From NCBI GenBank assembly GCA_028279595.1, contig JANQNK010000020.1, positions 1 through 64,000 of the forward strand: a DNA stretch of 64,000 bases, in the 5' to 3' direction. A program made the translations under genes and the position numbers. Below the pieces are notes generated by a model, which saw only the letters and a program-made list of their open reading frames with translations, had not been told where the DNA came from and did not search any database. This stretch comes from Thermoplasmatota archaeon. GTDB lineage: Archaea > Thermoplasmatota > JAKEGO01. Below, one piece after another: positions 1 through 9,744 of the stretch; within the stretch, counting starts at the first letter, position 1, and each line of letters starts with the position of its first letter.

Positions 1-60
1 GCGACTGCGGTCATGACGGCACTGGCAGCGGCGGTCCTGATCTTCAGGAAGAGAAGGTAG
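1..60 (+). CDS. C-terminal end of a membrane-anchored protein (partial)
   Basis: The frame beginning at base 1 reads as a short hydrophobic stretch (VMTALAAAVLIF) followed by the basic tail RKRR and a TAG stop at 58-60. This is the usual shape of a C-terminal membrane anchor with a positively charged cytoplasmic end, and resembles the tails of the beta-helix proteins at 20.8-24.3 kb. Only 19 codons lie in the window, so the protein cannot be named. Its last bases (AGAAGG) may serve as the ribosome site of the following TraB gene. It could instead be a chance frame, but the hydrophobic-then-basic pattern ending just before the next gene favours a real gene end. Confidence 0.45.
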   Translation, partial: ATAVMTALAAAVLIFRKRR

Positions 61-62
61 CC

Positions 63-788
63 CTGCTCCTCCTCGGAATAGGTCACGTCTTCGACCTGCG
101 AGCCAGGATATTCGAGACAGTGGACGGTTTCCAGCCCCGAGTGGTGGCACTGGAGATCGACCCACTCCGTTTCGAGGCCTTGAAGCACCCCGAGCTCCAG
201 GGAAAGGCACCCATCACGTTCCGTCTCCTGAGATATCTGCAGAAGAAGCTCGCTGCATCCTATCATTCCACCCCTGGAAAGGAGATGCTCGACGCCTTCG
301 ACGCCGCGAGGAACGCGAAGGCCGACGTCGCAATGGTCGACATGGATGCCCGCATCATGCTCCAGAGGCTCCAGAAGGCCATGCCCCTTCGGCGCAGGAT
401 CAAGTTCATGCTCACAGCACTGCTCGGAGTGATCGGAATAGGCGGGAAGAAATCCGTCGAGGAGGAGCTCGACGAGTTCGACCGGAACCCGGAGAAGTTC
501 TTCGAACTGCTCGAGGACGAGTATCCCGAACTGAAGAGGGTTCTGGTCGACGAGCGGAACGACCTCATGGCCCGGCGCATCCGGCACCTCACGACGAAAT
601 ATCCAAGGGTCATGGCCGTGATGGGCGACGCGCACGTCCCTGGCATCCAGAAGCTGCTGGAGGACCTCGATCCCGAGACCATCAGGCTCAGACAGCTGAG
701 GCGAAGGAGGCCTGTCAAGAGGATCAAGAAGGCTGAACCCGTTCACGAGGTAACACTAAGCTTCGACATAGATCAGGACGGGGAGTGA
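63..788 (+). CDS. TraB/PrgY family protein
   Basis: TraB-domain protein of about 241 residues. The family is related to PrgY and to the metal-dependent TIKI fold; the archaeal members have no firmly assigned reaction. Two family signatures are visible: the N-terminal strand LLLLGIGHVFDL with the conserved GH, and near the C-terminus VMAVMGDAHVPGI, equivalent to the usual VGAGHVPG motif. The intervening segment is helical with acidic and basic clusters, and residues near LTALLGVIGIGG are weakly hydrophobic. The start is uncertain. A GTG at 120 would remove the first conserved motif, while the frame is open back to the window edge without ATG, GTG or TTG. A CTG at 63, five bases after AGAAGG, is the best-placed start. 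The next gene is convergent. Confidence 0.75.
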   Translation: MLLLGIGHVFDLRARIFETVDGFQPRVVALEIDPLRFEALKHPELQGKAPITFRLLRYLQKKLAASYHSTPGKEMLDAFDAARNAKADVAMVDMDARIMLQRLQKAMPLRRRIKFMLTALLGVIGIGGKKSVEEELDEFDRNPEKFFELLEDEYPELKRVLVDERNDLMARRIRHLTTKYPRVMAVMGDAHVPGIQKLLEDLDPETIRLRQLRRRRPVKRIKKAEPVHEVTLSFDIDQDGE

Positions 789-840
789 GCGCTCGGGCTG
801 ACCCATTTGAATGTGTTCCACCCGCGGACAGTGATCGGGA

Positions 841-3800
841 CTACTTCTTCTTCCCATCCAGGGAATAGAAGTCCCTCTCGACCTCGTGGAGCTCGGTCGT
901 CGCCTCGGCGACGTGCTGCTTCTCGACATGGTAGTTGCTGTACTTGGCGACCTCGAACTTATCGGTCAGGCCGCGCACGGGCTTGGGATTGATCGGCAGC
1001 TGCGCCTCGACGTCCCTGGCATACTCCCTGGGCGTCCTGTCTATGCTCCTCGGGACCTTCTTCGAGAGCATCTTCTCCATCCTCTCGTAGTAATGCTCGA
1101 CCTTCTCGCGGTCGTTCATGTCCCTGAGGCGCCTCTTGGACCTGTGGTCGCGCTTGGGTTTGAGCAGGATCGCCCCGAGGACGATCGCCAGCAGACCGAT
1201 GATCGCGAATACGGATACCGAGGCCAGTGAGAGCATATCGCCCTTGTCCTCGTCGTCGACGGCAATCTCCTCGACGTCCGCCGTTATCCTGGAGCCGTCG
1301 TATATGTCCGTCCCTGCGTAGGTCGCGGTCACCCTCATGTTGCCATCCTCGGCCACGTAGTTGACCGTCGTCGCGGCCATTCCCGAGCCGTTCGTGGTCA
1401 ACTGGATGACCGAGTCGTTGCCTATGCTAAGCAGAACGGGAGCGTTCGATACAGGATCGCCCTGGTCGTCCTCGAGGGTCAGGATCACCCTCACCGGATC
1501 GTCCGCCCTCGCGCTTTCCGGCACCGAGATGGTCATCTCGGTCTCGGCCCTGAGCAGCAGGTCGGCGGTAGCCTCCGCGGACGGGTAAATGGTCGTCTCC
1601 GTGGACACGACCTTGATCGTGTGGTGTCCGAGCGTGTAGTCGAGGGTGTTGTTCGAGTACGTGTAGTCCTCCGTGATGACCCACGAGACATCATCGAAGA
1701 AGATGGTCATCTCGATGCCCGTCACGGTGTCCGTCGAGTCCCGTGCCGATATGAGTACCCAGACCGGCTGGTCCCAGTACGTGTTCATATCCGCGACCGT
1801 GAGGGTCAGCCTGTCCCTCACGAGCAGGTCGAACTCTTCGTAATCCTCGTCGTGGTACGTCGTCTCCTCGTAGGATGCAGTGACCCTCAGGTTCCCCTTC
1901 GCGAGGTCCGGGGCCCACTTGAAGCTGTGTGTACCAGTGCCGTTCTCGATCTCGACAGTGAAGTCCATTGCCAGTATGGTCAGGTCCACCTCGCCGTACA
2001 GCCCGACGCCTACGTCGTCCTGCAGTTTGACCTCGATCTCGAGGACATCTCCGACGAAGACCGACTCCGGCAGGATGACGTCCAGATCGGTACCCGAGCG
2101 GATGGTCACGTTGCTCGAGCTCGAGGATGGAAGGAAGTACCTGTGGCCGGGGAACGTTGCGGTGAACTCATGCACTCCCACGTCGACGACGGGCACGACC
2201 CTCGATAGCGCGAAGGTACCGTCCTCCCCGGTCGCAAGGTCCGCCTCGTCGAAGAGGTAGGAGTTGACGGTCATTCCCTCGATGCCCTCGCCCCTGTCGT
2301 TGACGAGCTGCCCGTAGACCTCCAGATTGCCAGACCTGTACTCGAGGGAGTCCTCGCAGGTCGTCTCGGTCCTGACGTAGACGGTCACGACCGAGGAATC
2401 CTCCGATCCGACGAAGAACTCGCTTCCCGCGTACCTGGCGGTCAGCATGTGCTGTCCGAACGTGTCGTTGCTGTCTATGAGGTATGTGTACGACCATGTG
2501 CCGTTGTCGGCCTCGGTCTGGCCCACGACGGTGTCGTTCCAGAGTATATCGATGGTGCCAGACATCTCGTTGTCGAGGATGTCGTGGAACGTCCCGGTGA
2601 TGTCTATCGATTCGCCCCTGATGCCGTCATCAACGTCCATATGGACCATGGTCTCGCGCATCACGGTGAGCTGGCCGGAGTAGTTGGCGGGACCGTGGTA
2701 CCCCTGGACGATGTACTCGACGTCGATGTCGTAGTGGTTCGGTTCCTGCTCGAGCGGCACGTTGATGGAGACATCGATGATCCCCGTGGTCTCGAGGATG
2801 TAGTATCTGTTGAAGACGCTCAGCCAGAGGTTGAGCGTGCCGGAGAGCGGGCCGTTGATGTCCGAGAGGTTGCCCTTGATCCTCATGGGATCTCCGGATA
2901 TCACCACATCGGGGAGGCTGATGTTGAGGAACGTCTCCGCCATGACGATGACGTTCTTGCTCGTCTGGACCGGAAGGATGTATCCGTGGCCATCGTACCT
3001 CACGCGGAACGCCGGCAGCGGACCGAGGGTGTGGTTCACGGGGACCTTCCAGTGGTAGTCGAACCATCCGTCCGTCGCGTTGAGCAGGTAGCTCTTGTCA
3101 TCGACGCTGACCCTGATCTCGTCGTCCAGCCCTGTCCCGTTGTCCATCAGAAGGTAGCCCGATATGTGGTATATCCTGCCTATCGGCGCGAACTCGCCTG
3201 TCATCAGGACGATGACCGAGCGAGCGTAGATGTCGAACTCGGCCTCGTCGGAATCCGATGTGTAGAAGCGCGATCCGTTGAACTCTGCCGAAAGGTTGAC
3301 CGGTCCCATGGGCATGTCCTGGGCGAGATCGACCTCGACGGCGAAGTAGCCGTCTGATCCGCTCGTCCCGACGCCGATGGGGGATCCCTCGAGGAACACC
3401 GTGATGTTCTGGTCCTCTATCCCCTTCCCGGTGTTGTCGATGAGGTATCCCTTCACCTCGTCAGTGCCGTTCCGCACCAGGTCGCCACCATCGAGCGTGA
3501 GCGTGGAGTAGCGGATGATGTCGATCTCCGTCTCCGTCGACACGCCGAGGTACTGGGGTGTGCCCATGAACGCCGCGGTTATCGTATGGGTCCTCGCCAG
3601 TTCGCTGTAAGGGATGTACTGCGTCAGCGAGAACGTACCGTTGATCGTGGCGACGATGTTCGACGTCCCCATCGTGATCGTCACGGGGAGATCGAGTGGA
3701 GAGCCCTGGTCGTCGGTAAGGGTTCCGGTGATCGTTATGTTGGAGTCCACAAGGGCGCTGTCCGGAGCGCTGACAGTGATGTACGTATCGGCAACGATGT

Positions 3801-6800
3801 TCACCAGGTCCGTCCTCCAGGACGGCATGTACACCTCGGTGCCGTAGAAGGTGGCAGTGAAGGCGATCGGTCCGAGTGTCGAATTCGAGGGGACGGAGTA
3901 CTGGAACGTCACCATCCCGTTCGTGGTCGATACGTTCCCGATGTGGGAACCGGATAGCACGAGGGTCATGTTGTCGAGTCCGTTCGCCAGGTCGTCCACC
4001 AGTGTCAGGGTGACGTTGAAGGTGGAGTTCCGGTATGCGTTCTCGGGCACCGACATCGTCAGATAGGTCGGCGCGAACACCCGGTATGTCGGTGTCGCAT
4101 TGCACGACGCGTAGATGGTCGTTCCGTTGTAGACCATGAAGACCGTGACATTGCCCAGGGGGTCGTCCGGGACCGTGACGGGGAGCACGAAGTAACCGTT
4201 CTCGTCGGTGGTGGCGTTGCCCATGAGCGTCCCGTTGGGCATGCCCCAGAATATCGAGACCTCCCTGTCCTCCAGGGGTGCGTCCCAGCCGTCCATGAGC
4301 GTCCCGTTGAGGTAAGCTGTGTCACCCCGGATGACCTGCTTGTCCACGGCGTCGATGTACGTGAATATCGCTCGTATCTCGACCGGGATGCGGTCGGCAT
4401 CCTCCGGATAGACATGGGTGTAGTTCGCGTATGGAACGTACCTGACGACGAGCGAGGTGTTCCCCAGCGGGGCCTCTGGCGGCAGGATGCAATCGATGTC
4501 CGCCGTCTTCCCGTCGACGACCCATCTTCCGATCTCCGTACCGTTGACGGCCACCGAGATGATCCCGGTGCCGGAGATGTCGTCTCCGTTCTCGTCGGCG
4601 ATGTTAACCGACGTGATGAATTCCCCTCCCAGGTAGAGCACCGGCGGAGCCGTCGCGTTCATCTGGACGCCCGGAAGCACCTCGATGGTCATCGATGCGT
4701 TCGAGGGTTCGAGCCAGGTGGTGCCGTTCATGGTGAACGACAGGGTGTGGTTCCCGAGGGCCATGGCGTCGTCGATGTCCCAGTAGAGCTCGGCTATGCC
4801 GTTGTTCGCGGATATGGGATTGCCGAGGTACTCTCCATCCCAGTAGCAATTTACGGGCATCCCGGGGTACATGGCGCCCCACGGGTCCGTTACCCTTATC
4901 GCCTGGTACAGTCGGCCACCCTGGCCGACTATCATGGTGCCGGACGGTAGGAGTTCCGATGGAGCGTGAATCTCCAAAGTAGAGTTCCCGTCCGGCACCG
5001 ACCACGCTGAAGTGTGATTGAACGTTGGAGGACTGAACAGCTGCACGTAGGACTCGCCTGCCCGTGCCCTGTTGGGGATCTCGCAGGTGACGTTGAAACG
5101 GCCCTCGGCGTCGGTCAGGGCGTACCTGGTCTGGTATCCCTGGCCCGTGCTGTCGTTGATGAATATCATCATGGGATGGAAGGGAATGCCGGCTCCGGTA
5201 TCGTTCAGGGCCGTTCCCGCCACCCACAGGGTGTCGCCCTTGTCCGCAGGGTCCTGGACCGCCTCGACGATGAGGGTCGCGTTCTCGTCGCCGAGGAAGA
5301 TATCGTCCTCCCTCGGTACGTGCTCCCCGTCGGACGGGGTCGTTCCCAGGTTGACGGCTATCCAGTTCTCCCTCCTGTATGTCGACGTCCCGTCCGGTAT
5401 GTAGACCTCGACGTATGAGTGACCGCCGGACCCGCCCACGAACCTCGTCGGGAGGCCGAGCGAGTTGGCTAAAACAAAGAATGCGAAGGACCTGTGACCG
5501 CCGTGTCCCACGCGGGATACGGCCACGTTCTTGAACAGGTTGTACGAGAGGTCGATGACGGGGATCCTGCCCTCGGCCTCCGGATATGTCGTACTGCCGT
5601 TGGTGAAGGTCAGGAAGTATTCCGTCAGGTTCGTGAGGATCCTCTGGACATTGGTCTCGCCCTGCAGGTTGTATATGCTCTCCAGGCTCGCGTTGTGCTG
5701 GAGGAACCAGGTCGCATTCTCGCGCACGTTGGCGGGGACCGGGTTCAGCACACCGGCGGGCACCTGGGAGACGTCTGCCGTTGGCGGGACCTCGAGGGTC
5801 CAGTAGGTCCCGTTCGTGATCATCATGTATTCCAGGACGATCCGGGCCAGCTCCTCCGAGAGGACGTAGTAGTTGTCGGCCCCGTCCTTGAAGAACTTCA
5901 GTGTGACGTTCGCCATGTAACCCGTGACGAGCGAGTCAGGTGTGGCGCTGGGTACCGCGAAGTACCTGGCAGGGTCCACCTCGATGGTGTTCGGGAGGTG
6001 GGCGCGGAAGTACATCCTGTACGAGCCCGAGGATGGCGGGGTCGTCGGGATCTGGTACTTGGTGTCGTTGTAGACGTAGAGCGAGAAATTGGAGCTGATG
6101 GTGTCAGTTATCACGAAACGGTCCGCATAAGGATGCTTCGGCGAGAAGACAGTGTACGACAGGCCGTATCCTTCCAGGAGACCGTCCGCTGGATCGATGT
6201 CGCCGTCCCAGGGAGGGATCTCGGCGTCGCCGGGGTCCGTCGGGTCGAGCCCGAAGTCCCATTCGTAGCCGTCGCTGAGTCCGTCGCCGTCCGTGTCCCA
6301 GTCGTACGGGTCGGTTCCGGCCTCGAACTCCTCGGTGTTGTTCAAACCGTCATTGTCGGGGTCCTCGTCCCCATCGGGAACGCCGTCGCCATCCGAATCG
6401 GTATTGTTCCTGTCCAGTCCGTACTCGTCCTCCCACCAGTCGGGGAGGCCGTCATTATCGTAATCGTCCGACCTGGTGCCGTTAAGATATTCATCCAAGT
6501 TGCTGACCCCATCGCCGTCCTTGTCGCCGTCGGAGTCGTCGGTCAGGGGATCGAGGCCGTTCTCGATCTCGTAGGCGTCGTCCATTCCGTCGCCGTCGGT
6601 GTCGTTGTTGGTCGGGTTGGTGCCGGCCTCGAACTCCTCTCCGTCGGTCAAACCGTCGCCGTCCGAGTCCTCATCGTAGTCGCCGATGCCGTCGCCGTCG
6701 GAGTCCGGATTGGACGAGTTCATGCCTCCTCCGCTGCCTCCGGACCCTCCGCCTCCGCTTCCGCCGTCCCCGTACATCTCCTCGAACCAGTCGGGAAGGC

Positions 6801-8337
6801 CGTCCTCGTCGGTGTCCTCATTGTCGGGCCTCTCGAGGACGTTCAGGTTGACCGCCCGTCCACCGAGGTTGACGCGCATCCAGTGCGATGATGAATATGA
6901 TTCGTTCTTGACAGGTACGTAGACCTCGACGAAGGCGTGCACCTCGTTGGTGACGTATCTCGTCGGGACGCCAAGAGCGTTCGCCATGATGAAGAAGGCG
7001 GCCGACCTGTGGCGGCAGACACCCCTCTGGTACATCACGAGCGTCTCGAAGACGTCGCAGTCGTCCGTCGGCTGGTACGGGTCCTCGTCGCCGTCGAAGG
7101 CGGCGTAGTACGATACCAGGGACGTGACCAACGTCCTGTAGTTGGTCTCGAATACCATGGAGGTCTGGTTCATAAGCTTCATCAACGGAACGATGTTGGA
7201 GTGGTTGTTGATGCAGGAGCCGTTCACGCCACCGCTGAGTATCCTCTGGACGGTCTCTATGACCGATGTCGGGACCTCCTTCTGGACGTCGTCGGGCACG
7301 TCGTCCACCGTGAGATCCTCATCGATGTACGAGGGCGTCTGGGACATGTAGGAACCGTTCGTGCCCATCCAGTAACGCAGGTAGATCGTTCCGGACTGGT
7401 CGCCGACGGCGTAGTAGTTGTCCGCACCGTCCTTGTAGAACCTCATGTCGGTCTCGTTCGCCGTGTACCTGATGATACCGGCGTCAGGTGTGGGCGACGG
7501 TATGAGGACCGGCCTGTTCGCCGTGATGGTCATACCCTTCCACAGGTATCCGTCGTAGATCCTGGTGTAATTCTTTCCGGCGTCCACCACCACCTCGCTG
7601 AGATCGGTGTCGCTCACGTACATGTAGTAGTCGGCGCGGACGGTGTCCGCGGCGCCCCAGCGTTTCAGCGAGCCCAGGGGCGGGATGAAGACGTTGTACA
7701 TGGTCAGCGAGTCGGGGCTTCCACCGGTATCCGGGAATCCGCCAGGCGATCCGCCGCTTGGCGGCCCACCGCCTCCGCCAGGGTCGTCCGGAGCGTCGGG
7801 ATCGTGAGGGTCACGCGGGTCCGTGCCGTTCAGGTACTCCTCCAGGTTCGTGTATCCGTCGTAGTCGACGTCCTCCGAGGAGTCGTTCTGATGGAGCTTG
7901 AGGGAGTATTCGACCTCCCAACCGTCTGGCATGCCATCGTCGTCCGTGTCCGGGTCGTACGGATCCAGATGGTACTTGTACTCGCCCCAGTTGTCAAGGC
8001 CGTCGTCGTCCGGGTCCTGGTGCGAATTGTTGGTCTTGACGGCATCGATCTTCTTCTCCCCGTCGCGCGGGTCGACGGCGAAGTGCACCTCCCAGCCGTC
8101 GCAGAGGCCGTCCCCGTCGGTGTCAGGGTCCTCGTTGTCCGTGCCGTTGAGGAACTCCTGGTAGTTCGTGAACCTTTCGCTCTTCTCGAGGTAGCCGTCG
8201 TTGTCGTAGTCGTACCCGTCGTTGTCGGGGTCCTTGTTCGAATCGGGATTCGAGGGATCGGACGCCTCGACGACGATACCGGACATTACGAGCATTACGA
8301 TAGCGAGAACGGCTAGCAGAGGTGTCTTAACGTACAT
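841..8337 (-). CDS. Giant surface protein: Ca-loop repeats, two transglutaminase-like domains, Ig-like repeats, DUF4129-like tail
   Basis: 2498 residues. A signal peptide (LLAVLAIVMLVMSGIVVEA) precedes a thrombospondin type 3-like array of DxDxDG loops (about 28-185), a Gly/Pro linker, a first transglutaminase-like domain (core GVCRHRS with Cys441, His467 in NEVHAFVEVY, Asn490 where Asp is usual), a second loop array (about 525-700) and a second transglutaminase-like domain. The second copy keeps His973 but has Gly946 in place of the cysteine (GHGGHRS). About 1300 residues of Ig-like repeats follow, dense in NxT/S sequons, then one membrane helix (about 2367-2391) and a basic cytoplasmic tail whose REYA and FEVAKYSNY segments resemble DUF4129, a domain that accompanies TgpA-type transglutaminases. 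It likely sits in the envelope with the enzyme domain outside. Processing or crosslinking of surface proteins is inferred; substrate unknown. A TATA box lies about 70 bp ahead of the ATG. Confidence 0.85.
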   Translation of the reverse strand: MYVKTPLLAVLAIVMLVMSGIVVEASDPSNPDSNKDPDNDGYDYDNDGYLEKSERFTNYQEFLNGTDNEDPDTDGDGLCDGWEVHFAVDPRDGEKKIDAVKTNNSHQDPDDDGLDNWGEYKYHLDPYDPDTDDDGMPDGWEVEYSLKLHQNDSSEDVDYDGYTNLEEYLNGTDPRDPHDPDAPDDPGGGGGPPSGGSPGGFPDTGGSPDSLTMYNVFIPPLGSLKRWGAADTVRADYYMYVSDTDLSEVVVDAGKNYTRIYDGYLWKGMTITANRPVLIPSPTPDAGIIRYTANETDMRFYKDGADNYYAVGDQSGTIYLRYWMGTNGSYMSQTPSYIDEDLTVDDVPDDVQKEVPTSVIETVQRILSGGVNGSCINNHSNIVPLMKLMNQTSMVFETNYRTLVTSLVSYYAAFDGDEDPYQPTDDCDVFETLVMYQRGVCRHRSAAFFIMANALGVPTRYVTNEVHAFVEVYVPVKNESYSSSHWMRVNLGGRAVNLNVLERPDNEDTDEDGLPDWFEEMYGDGGSGGGGSGGSGGGMNSSNPDSDGDGIGDYDEDSDGDGLTDGEEFEAGTNPTNNDTDGDGMDDAYEIENGLDPLTDDSDGDKDGDGVSNLDEYLNGTRSDDYDNDGLPDWWEDEYGLDRNNTDSDGDGVPDGDEDPDNDGLNNTEEFEAGTDPYDWDTDGDGLSDGYEWDFGLDPTDPGDAEIPPWDGDIDPADGLLEGYGLSYTVFSPKHPYADRFVITDTISSNFSLYVYNDTKYQIPTTPPSSGSYRMYFRAHLPNTIEVDPARYFAVPSATPDSLVTGYMANVTLKFFKDGADNYYVLSEELARIVLEYMMITNGTYWTLEVPPTADVSQVPAGVLNPVPANVRENATWFLQHNASLESIYNLQGETNVQRILTNLTEYFLTFTNGSTTYPEAEGRIPVIDLSYNLFKNVAVSRVGHGGHRSFAFFVLANSLGLPTRFVGGSGGHSYVEVYIPDGTSTYRRENWIAVNLGTTPSDGEHVPREDDIFLGDENATLIVEAVQDPADKGDTLWVAGTALNDTGAGIPFHPMMIFINDSTGQGYQTRYALTDAEGRFNVTCEIPNRARAGESYVQLFSPPTFNHTSAWSVPDGNSTLEIHAPSELLPSGTMIVGQGGRLYQAIRVTDPWGAMYPGMPVNCYWDGEYLGNPISANNGIAELYWDIDDAMALGNHTLSFTMNGTTWLEPSNASMTIEVLPGVQMNATAPPVLYLGGEFITSVNIADENGDDISGTGIISVAVNGTEIGRWVVDGKTADIDCILPPEAPLGNTSLVVRYVPYANYTHVYPEDADRIPVEIRAIFTYIDAVDKQVIRGDTAYLNGTLMDGWDAPLEDREVSIFWGMPNGTLMGNATTDENGYFVLPVTVPDDPLGNVTVFMVYNGTTIYASCNATPTYRVFAPTYLTMSVPENAYRNSTFNVTLTLVDDLANGLDNMTLVLSGSHIGNVSTTNGMVTFQYSVPSNSTLGPIAFTATFYGTEVYMPSWRTDLVNIVADTYITVSAPDSALVDSNITITGTLTDDQGSPLDLPVTITMGTSNIVATINGTFSLTQYIPYSELARTHTITAAFMGTPQYLGVSTETEIDIIRYSTLTLDGGDLVRNGTDEVKGYLIDNTGKGIEDQNITVFLEGSPIGVGTSGSDGYFAVEVDLAQDMPMGPVNLSAEFNGSRFYTSDSDEAEFDIYARSVIVLMTGEFAPIGRIYHISGYLLMDNGTGLDDEIRVSVDDKSYLLNATDGWFDYHWKVPVNHTLGPLPAFRVRYDGHGYILPVQTSKNVIVMAETFLNISLPDVVISGDPMRIKGNLSDINGPLSGTLNLWLSVFNRYYILETTGIIDVSINVPLEQEPNHYDIDVEYIVQGYHGPANYSGQLTVMRETMVHMDVDDGIRGESIDITGTFHDILDNEMSGTIDILWNDTVVGQTEADNGTWSYTYLIDSNDTFGQHMLTARYAGSEFFVGSEDSSVVTVYVRTETTCEDSLEYRSGNLEVYGQLVNDRGEGIEGMTVNSYLFDEADLATGEDGTFALSRVVPVVDVGVHEFTATFPGHRYFLPSSSSSNVTIRSGTDLDVILPESVFVGDVLEIEVKLQDDVGVGLYGEVDLTILAMDFTVEIENGTGTHSFKWAPDLAKGNLRVTASYEETTYHDEDYEEFDLLVRDRLTLTVADMNTYWDQPVWVLISARDSTDTVTGIEMTIFFDDVSWVITEDYTYSNNTLDYTLGHHTIKVVSTETTIYPSAEATADLLLRAETEMTISVPESARADDPVRVILTLEDDQGDPVSNAPVLLSIGNDSVIQLTTNGSGMAATTVNYVAEDGNMRVTATYAGTDIYDGSRITADVEEIAVDDEDKGDMLSLASVSVFAIIGLLAIVLGAILLKPKRDHRSKRRLRDMNDREKVEHYYERMEKMLSKKVPRSIDRTPREYARDVEAQLPINPKPVRGLTDKFEVAKYSNYHVEKQHVAEATTELHEVERDFYSLDGKKK
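6200..6765 (-). repeat. Calcium-loop (TSP3-like) repeat array 2
   Basis: Inside the 2498-residue protein, the segment between the two transglutaminase-like domains repeats short units of the form DSDGDGxxDGxE about every 13-20 residues. It is the same unit as the N-terminal array at about 7780-8260. Such loops bind calcium in thrombospondin type 3 and OmpA-like proteins. Here they act as acidic spacers between the folded domains. Confidence 0.8.
7780..8260 (-). repeat. Calcium-loop (TSP3-like) repeat array 1
   Basis: N-terminal array of the 2498-residue protein, starting just after the signal peptide. Units such as DPDTDGDGLCDGWE and DPDDDGLDNWGE recur, with the phrase EFLNGTD/EYLNGTD at the ends of sub-blocks. 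It ends in a Gly/Pro/Ser-rich linker before the first transglutaminase-like domain. Confidence 0.8.
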
Positions 8338-8403
8338 GGCTTCACCCGGACCTTAGATTGGCTACACAGTAGCCTCGTCTGCGTAACCACTCCTTATATC
8401 TGT

Positions 8404-8413
8404 CTATATAAAA
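8404..8413 (-). promoter_or_regulatory. TATA box of the giant surface protein gene
   Basis: Read on the minus strand this is TTTTATATAG, a good archaeal TATA box. A start site about 25 bases downstream would give a leader of roughly 40 nucleotides before the ATG at 8337. The 199-base gap between this gene and tfb holds nothing else that I recognise. Confidence 0.6.
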
Positions 8414-8536
8414 GTATGTTGTGGTGATAACCATGTTTCCTCTTCTATGTAATGGAAACGTAAGTATTACGGGAAAACGTACCCGTAGGAGGTTCGAATT
8501 CTGGTATGGGTCAGGTCGGTCAGAGGTCTTTCGATC

Positions 8537-9472
8537 TCAGATCGAGATGTCGATCCCGAGCCGTTCCGTGAGCTCTTTGTACCTGTTCCTGATGGTGACC
8601 TCTGTGACCCCGGCAACGTCAGCTACCTGCCTCTGGGTCCTCCTGTGGTTCAGCTGGATCGATGCGATGTAGATGGCCGCAGCCGCAACACCCGTCGGTC
8701 CGCGACCGGATGTAAGCTCCATGTCGGCGGCCTCCTTCAGGATCTCGATGGCCCTGGCCTGGACCTCTCCCGGCAGCTTCAACGCGCTGGAGAACCTCGA
8801 GACGTAGTCGACCGGCGAGGTCGGCATGAGCTTCAGCTTCAGTTCCCTGGTCATGAAGCGGTACGTCCGTCCGATCTCCTTCCTGTTGACCCTGGAGGCG
8901 TTGGCTATCTCGTCGAGCGTCCTGGGAACGCCGAGCTGCCTGCATGCTCCGTAAAGCGAAGCCGCAACGACGCCCTCGATGCTCCTTCCCCGGATGAGGT
9001 TCTTGTTGACGGCCTTCCTGTAGATCATCGCCGCCGCCTCGCGGACGTTCCTCGGCAGACCGAGGGTGGATGCCATCCTGTCCAGTTCGCCCAGGGCAAA
9101 GGCCAGGTTCCTCTCCGTGGCGTTGCTCACCCGGATCCTCCGCTGCCACTTGCGCATCCTGTAGATCTGGGCCCTGTTCCTTGTCGGGATGCTCTTCCCG
9201 TACGAGTCCTTGTTCTTCCAGCCGATCTCCGTGGCCAGGCCCTTGTCGTGGATGGTATAGGTCATCGGCGCACCGGTCCTGGCGCGCTTCTCCCCCTGTT
9301 CCATGTCGAACGCCCGCCACTCCGGACCGACGTCGATGTAGTTGTCGTCGATGACGAGCCCGCAGTCCTCGCAGACCAGCTCGCCCCTCTCGTAATCCCT
9401 GGTAATGTGGTGGCTCTCGCACTCGGGACACTTCAGTATGTCCTCTGTCTCGATCTTCTCCTTTGCCGCCAT
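8537..9472 (-). CDS. tfb: Transcription initiation factor IIB (TFB)
   Basis: 311-residue TFB, the archaeal TFIIB that bridges TBP-bound promoter DNA and RNA polymerase. The N-terminal zinc ribbon is CPEC...CEDC (about residues 14-36). It is followed by the B-reader/linker region, then two cyclin-like core repeats: the first about 115-200 with the RNxAFAxxELDRM-type segment, the second about 210-305 ending in the conserved [13 protein letters not shown] recognition helix that contacts the BRE. Length and motifs are normal for the family. It follows gar1 by six bases on the same strand; this gar1-tfb pair is common in Euryarchaeota, so both are expected to share one transcript from the gar1 promoter. 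Confidence 0.97.
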   Translation of the reverse strand: MAAKEKIETEDILKCPECESHHITRDYERGELVCEDCGLVIDDNYIDVGPEWRAFDMEQGEKRARTGAPMTYTIHDKGLATEIGWKNKDSYGKSIPTRNRAQIYRMRKWQRRIRVSNATERNLAFALGELDRMASTLGLPRNVREAAAMIYRKAVNKNLIRGRSIEGVVAASLYGACRQLGVPRTLDEIANASRVNRKEIGRTYRFMTRELKLKLMPTSPVDYVSRFSSALKLPGEVQARAIEILKEAADMELTSGRGPTGVAAAAIYIASIQLNHRRTQRQVADVAGVTEVTIRNRYKELTERLGIDISI

Positions 9473-9478
9473 CTTTCC

Positions 9479-9709
9479 TCACCTCGTGAATATGTCGATC
9501 TGTTCCAGGCCCATCCCCTTCTTCGCCTTGTCCATCCGTATCTGCACGAACGGAGCGTCCACGGGTCCGAACACGTCCTCGACCCTGCCCACCGGCTTGA
9601 GCATCCGGTCGTAAACCGTGCTCCCCACAGCAGGGGCCTTCTCCACCTTTGCGATCAATCGCCCGGATGGTAGAAGGTGTAGTGTCTTTCCGAGGAACTT
9701 CGCCGACAT
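9479..9709 (-). CDS. gar1: H/ACA RNP component Gar1
   Basis: 76-residue Gar1, the small beta-barrel subunit of H/ACA ribonucleoprotein that assists Cbf5-directed pseudouridine formation in rRNA. The diagnostic core is visible: GxxLHLLPSGRLIA, then VGSTVYDRMLKPVGRVEDVFGPVDAPFVQIR, the strand-turn-strand typical of the family. A short basic tail follows (DKAKKGMG). It is first in a two-gene unit with tfb. A TATA box (minus-strand CCTTTAAATA, 9735-9744) lies 26-35 bases before the ATG, so the message is probably leaderless. Confidence 0.95.
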   Translation of the reverse strand: MSAKFLGKTLHLLPSGRLIAKVEKAPAVGSTVYDRMLKPVGRVEDVFGPVDAPFVQIRMDKAKKGMGLEQIDIFTR

Positions 9710-9734
9710 CTATTTAAGGCGAGTTTGGATTCCC

Positions 9735-9744
9735 TATTTAAAGG
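9735..9744 (-). promoter_or_regulatory. TATA box of gar1-tfb
   Basis: CCTTTAAATA on the minus strand, 26-35 bases ahead of the gar1 ATG at 9709. This spacing predicts transcription starting at or next to the start codon (leaderless). Confidence 0.65.

Noticed and set aside
2449..8316. Long open frames (300-465 codons) antisense to the giant surface protein
   Set aside because: They arise because GC-rich codons and repeated Asp/Gly/Thr codons avoid stops on the opposite strand; translations are Val/Arg/Asp-rich with no domain, signal or ribosome site.
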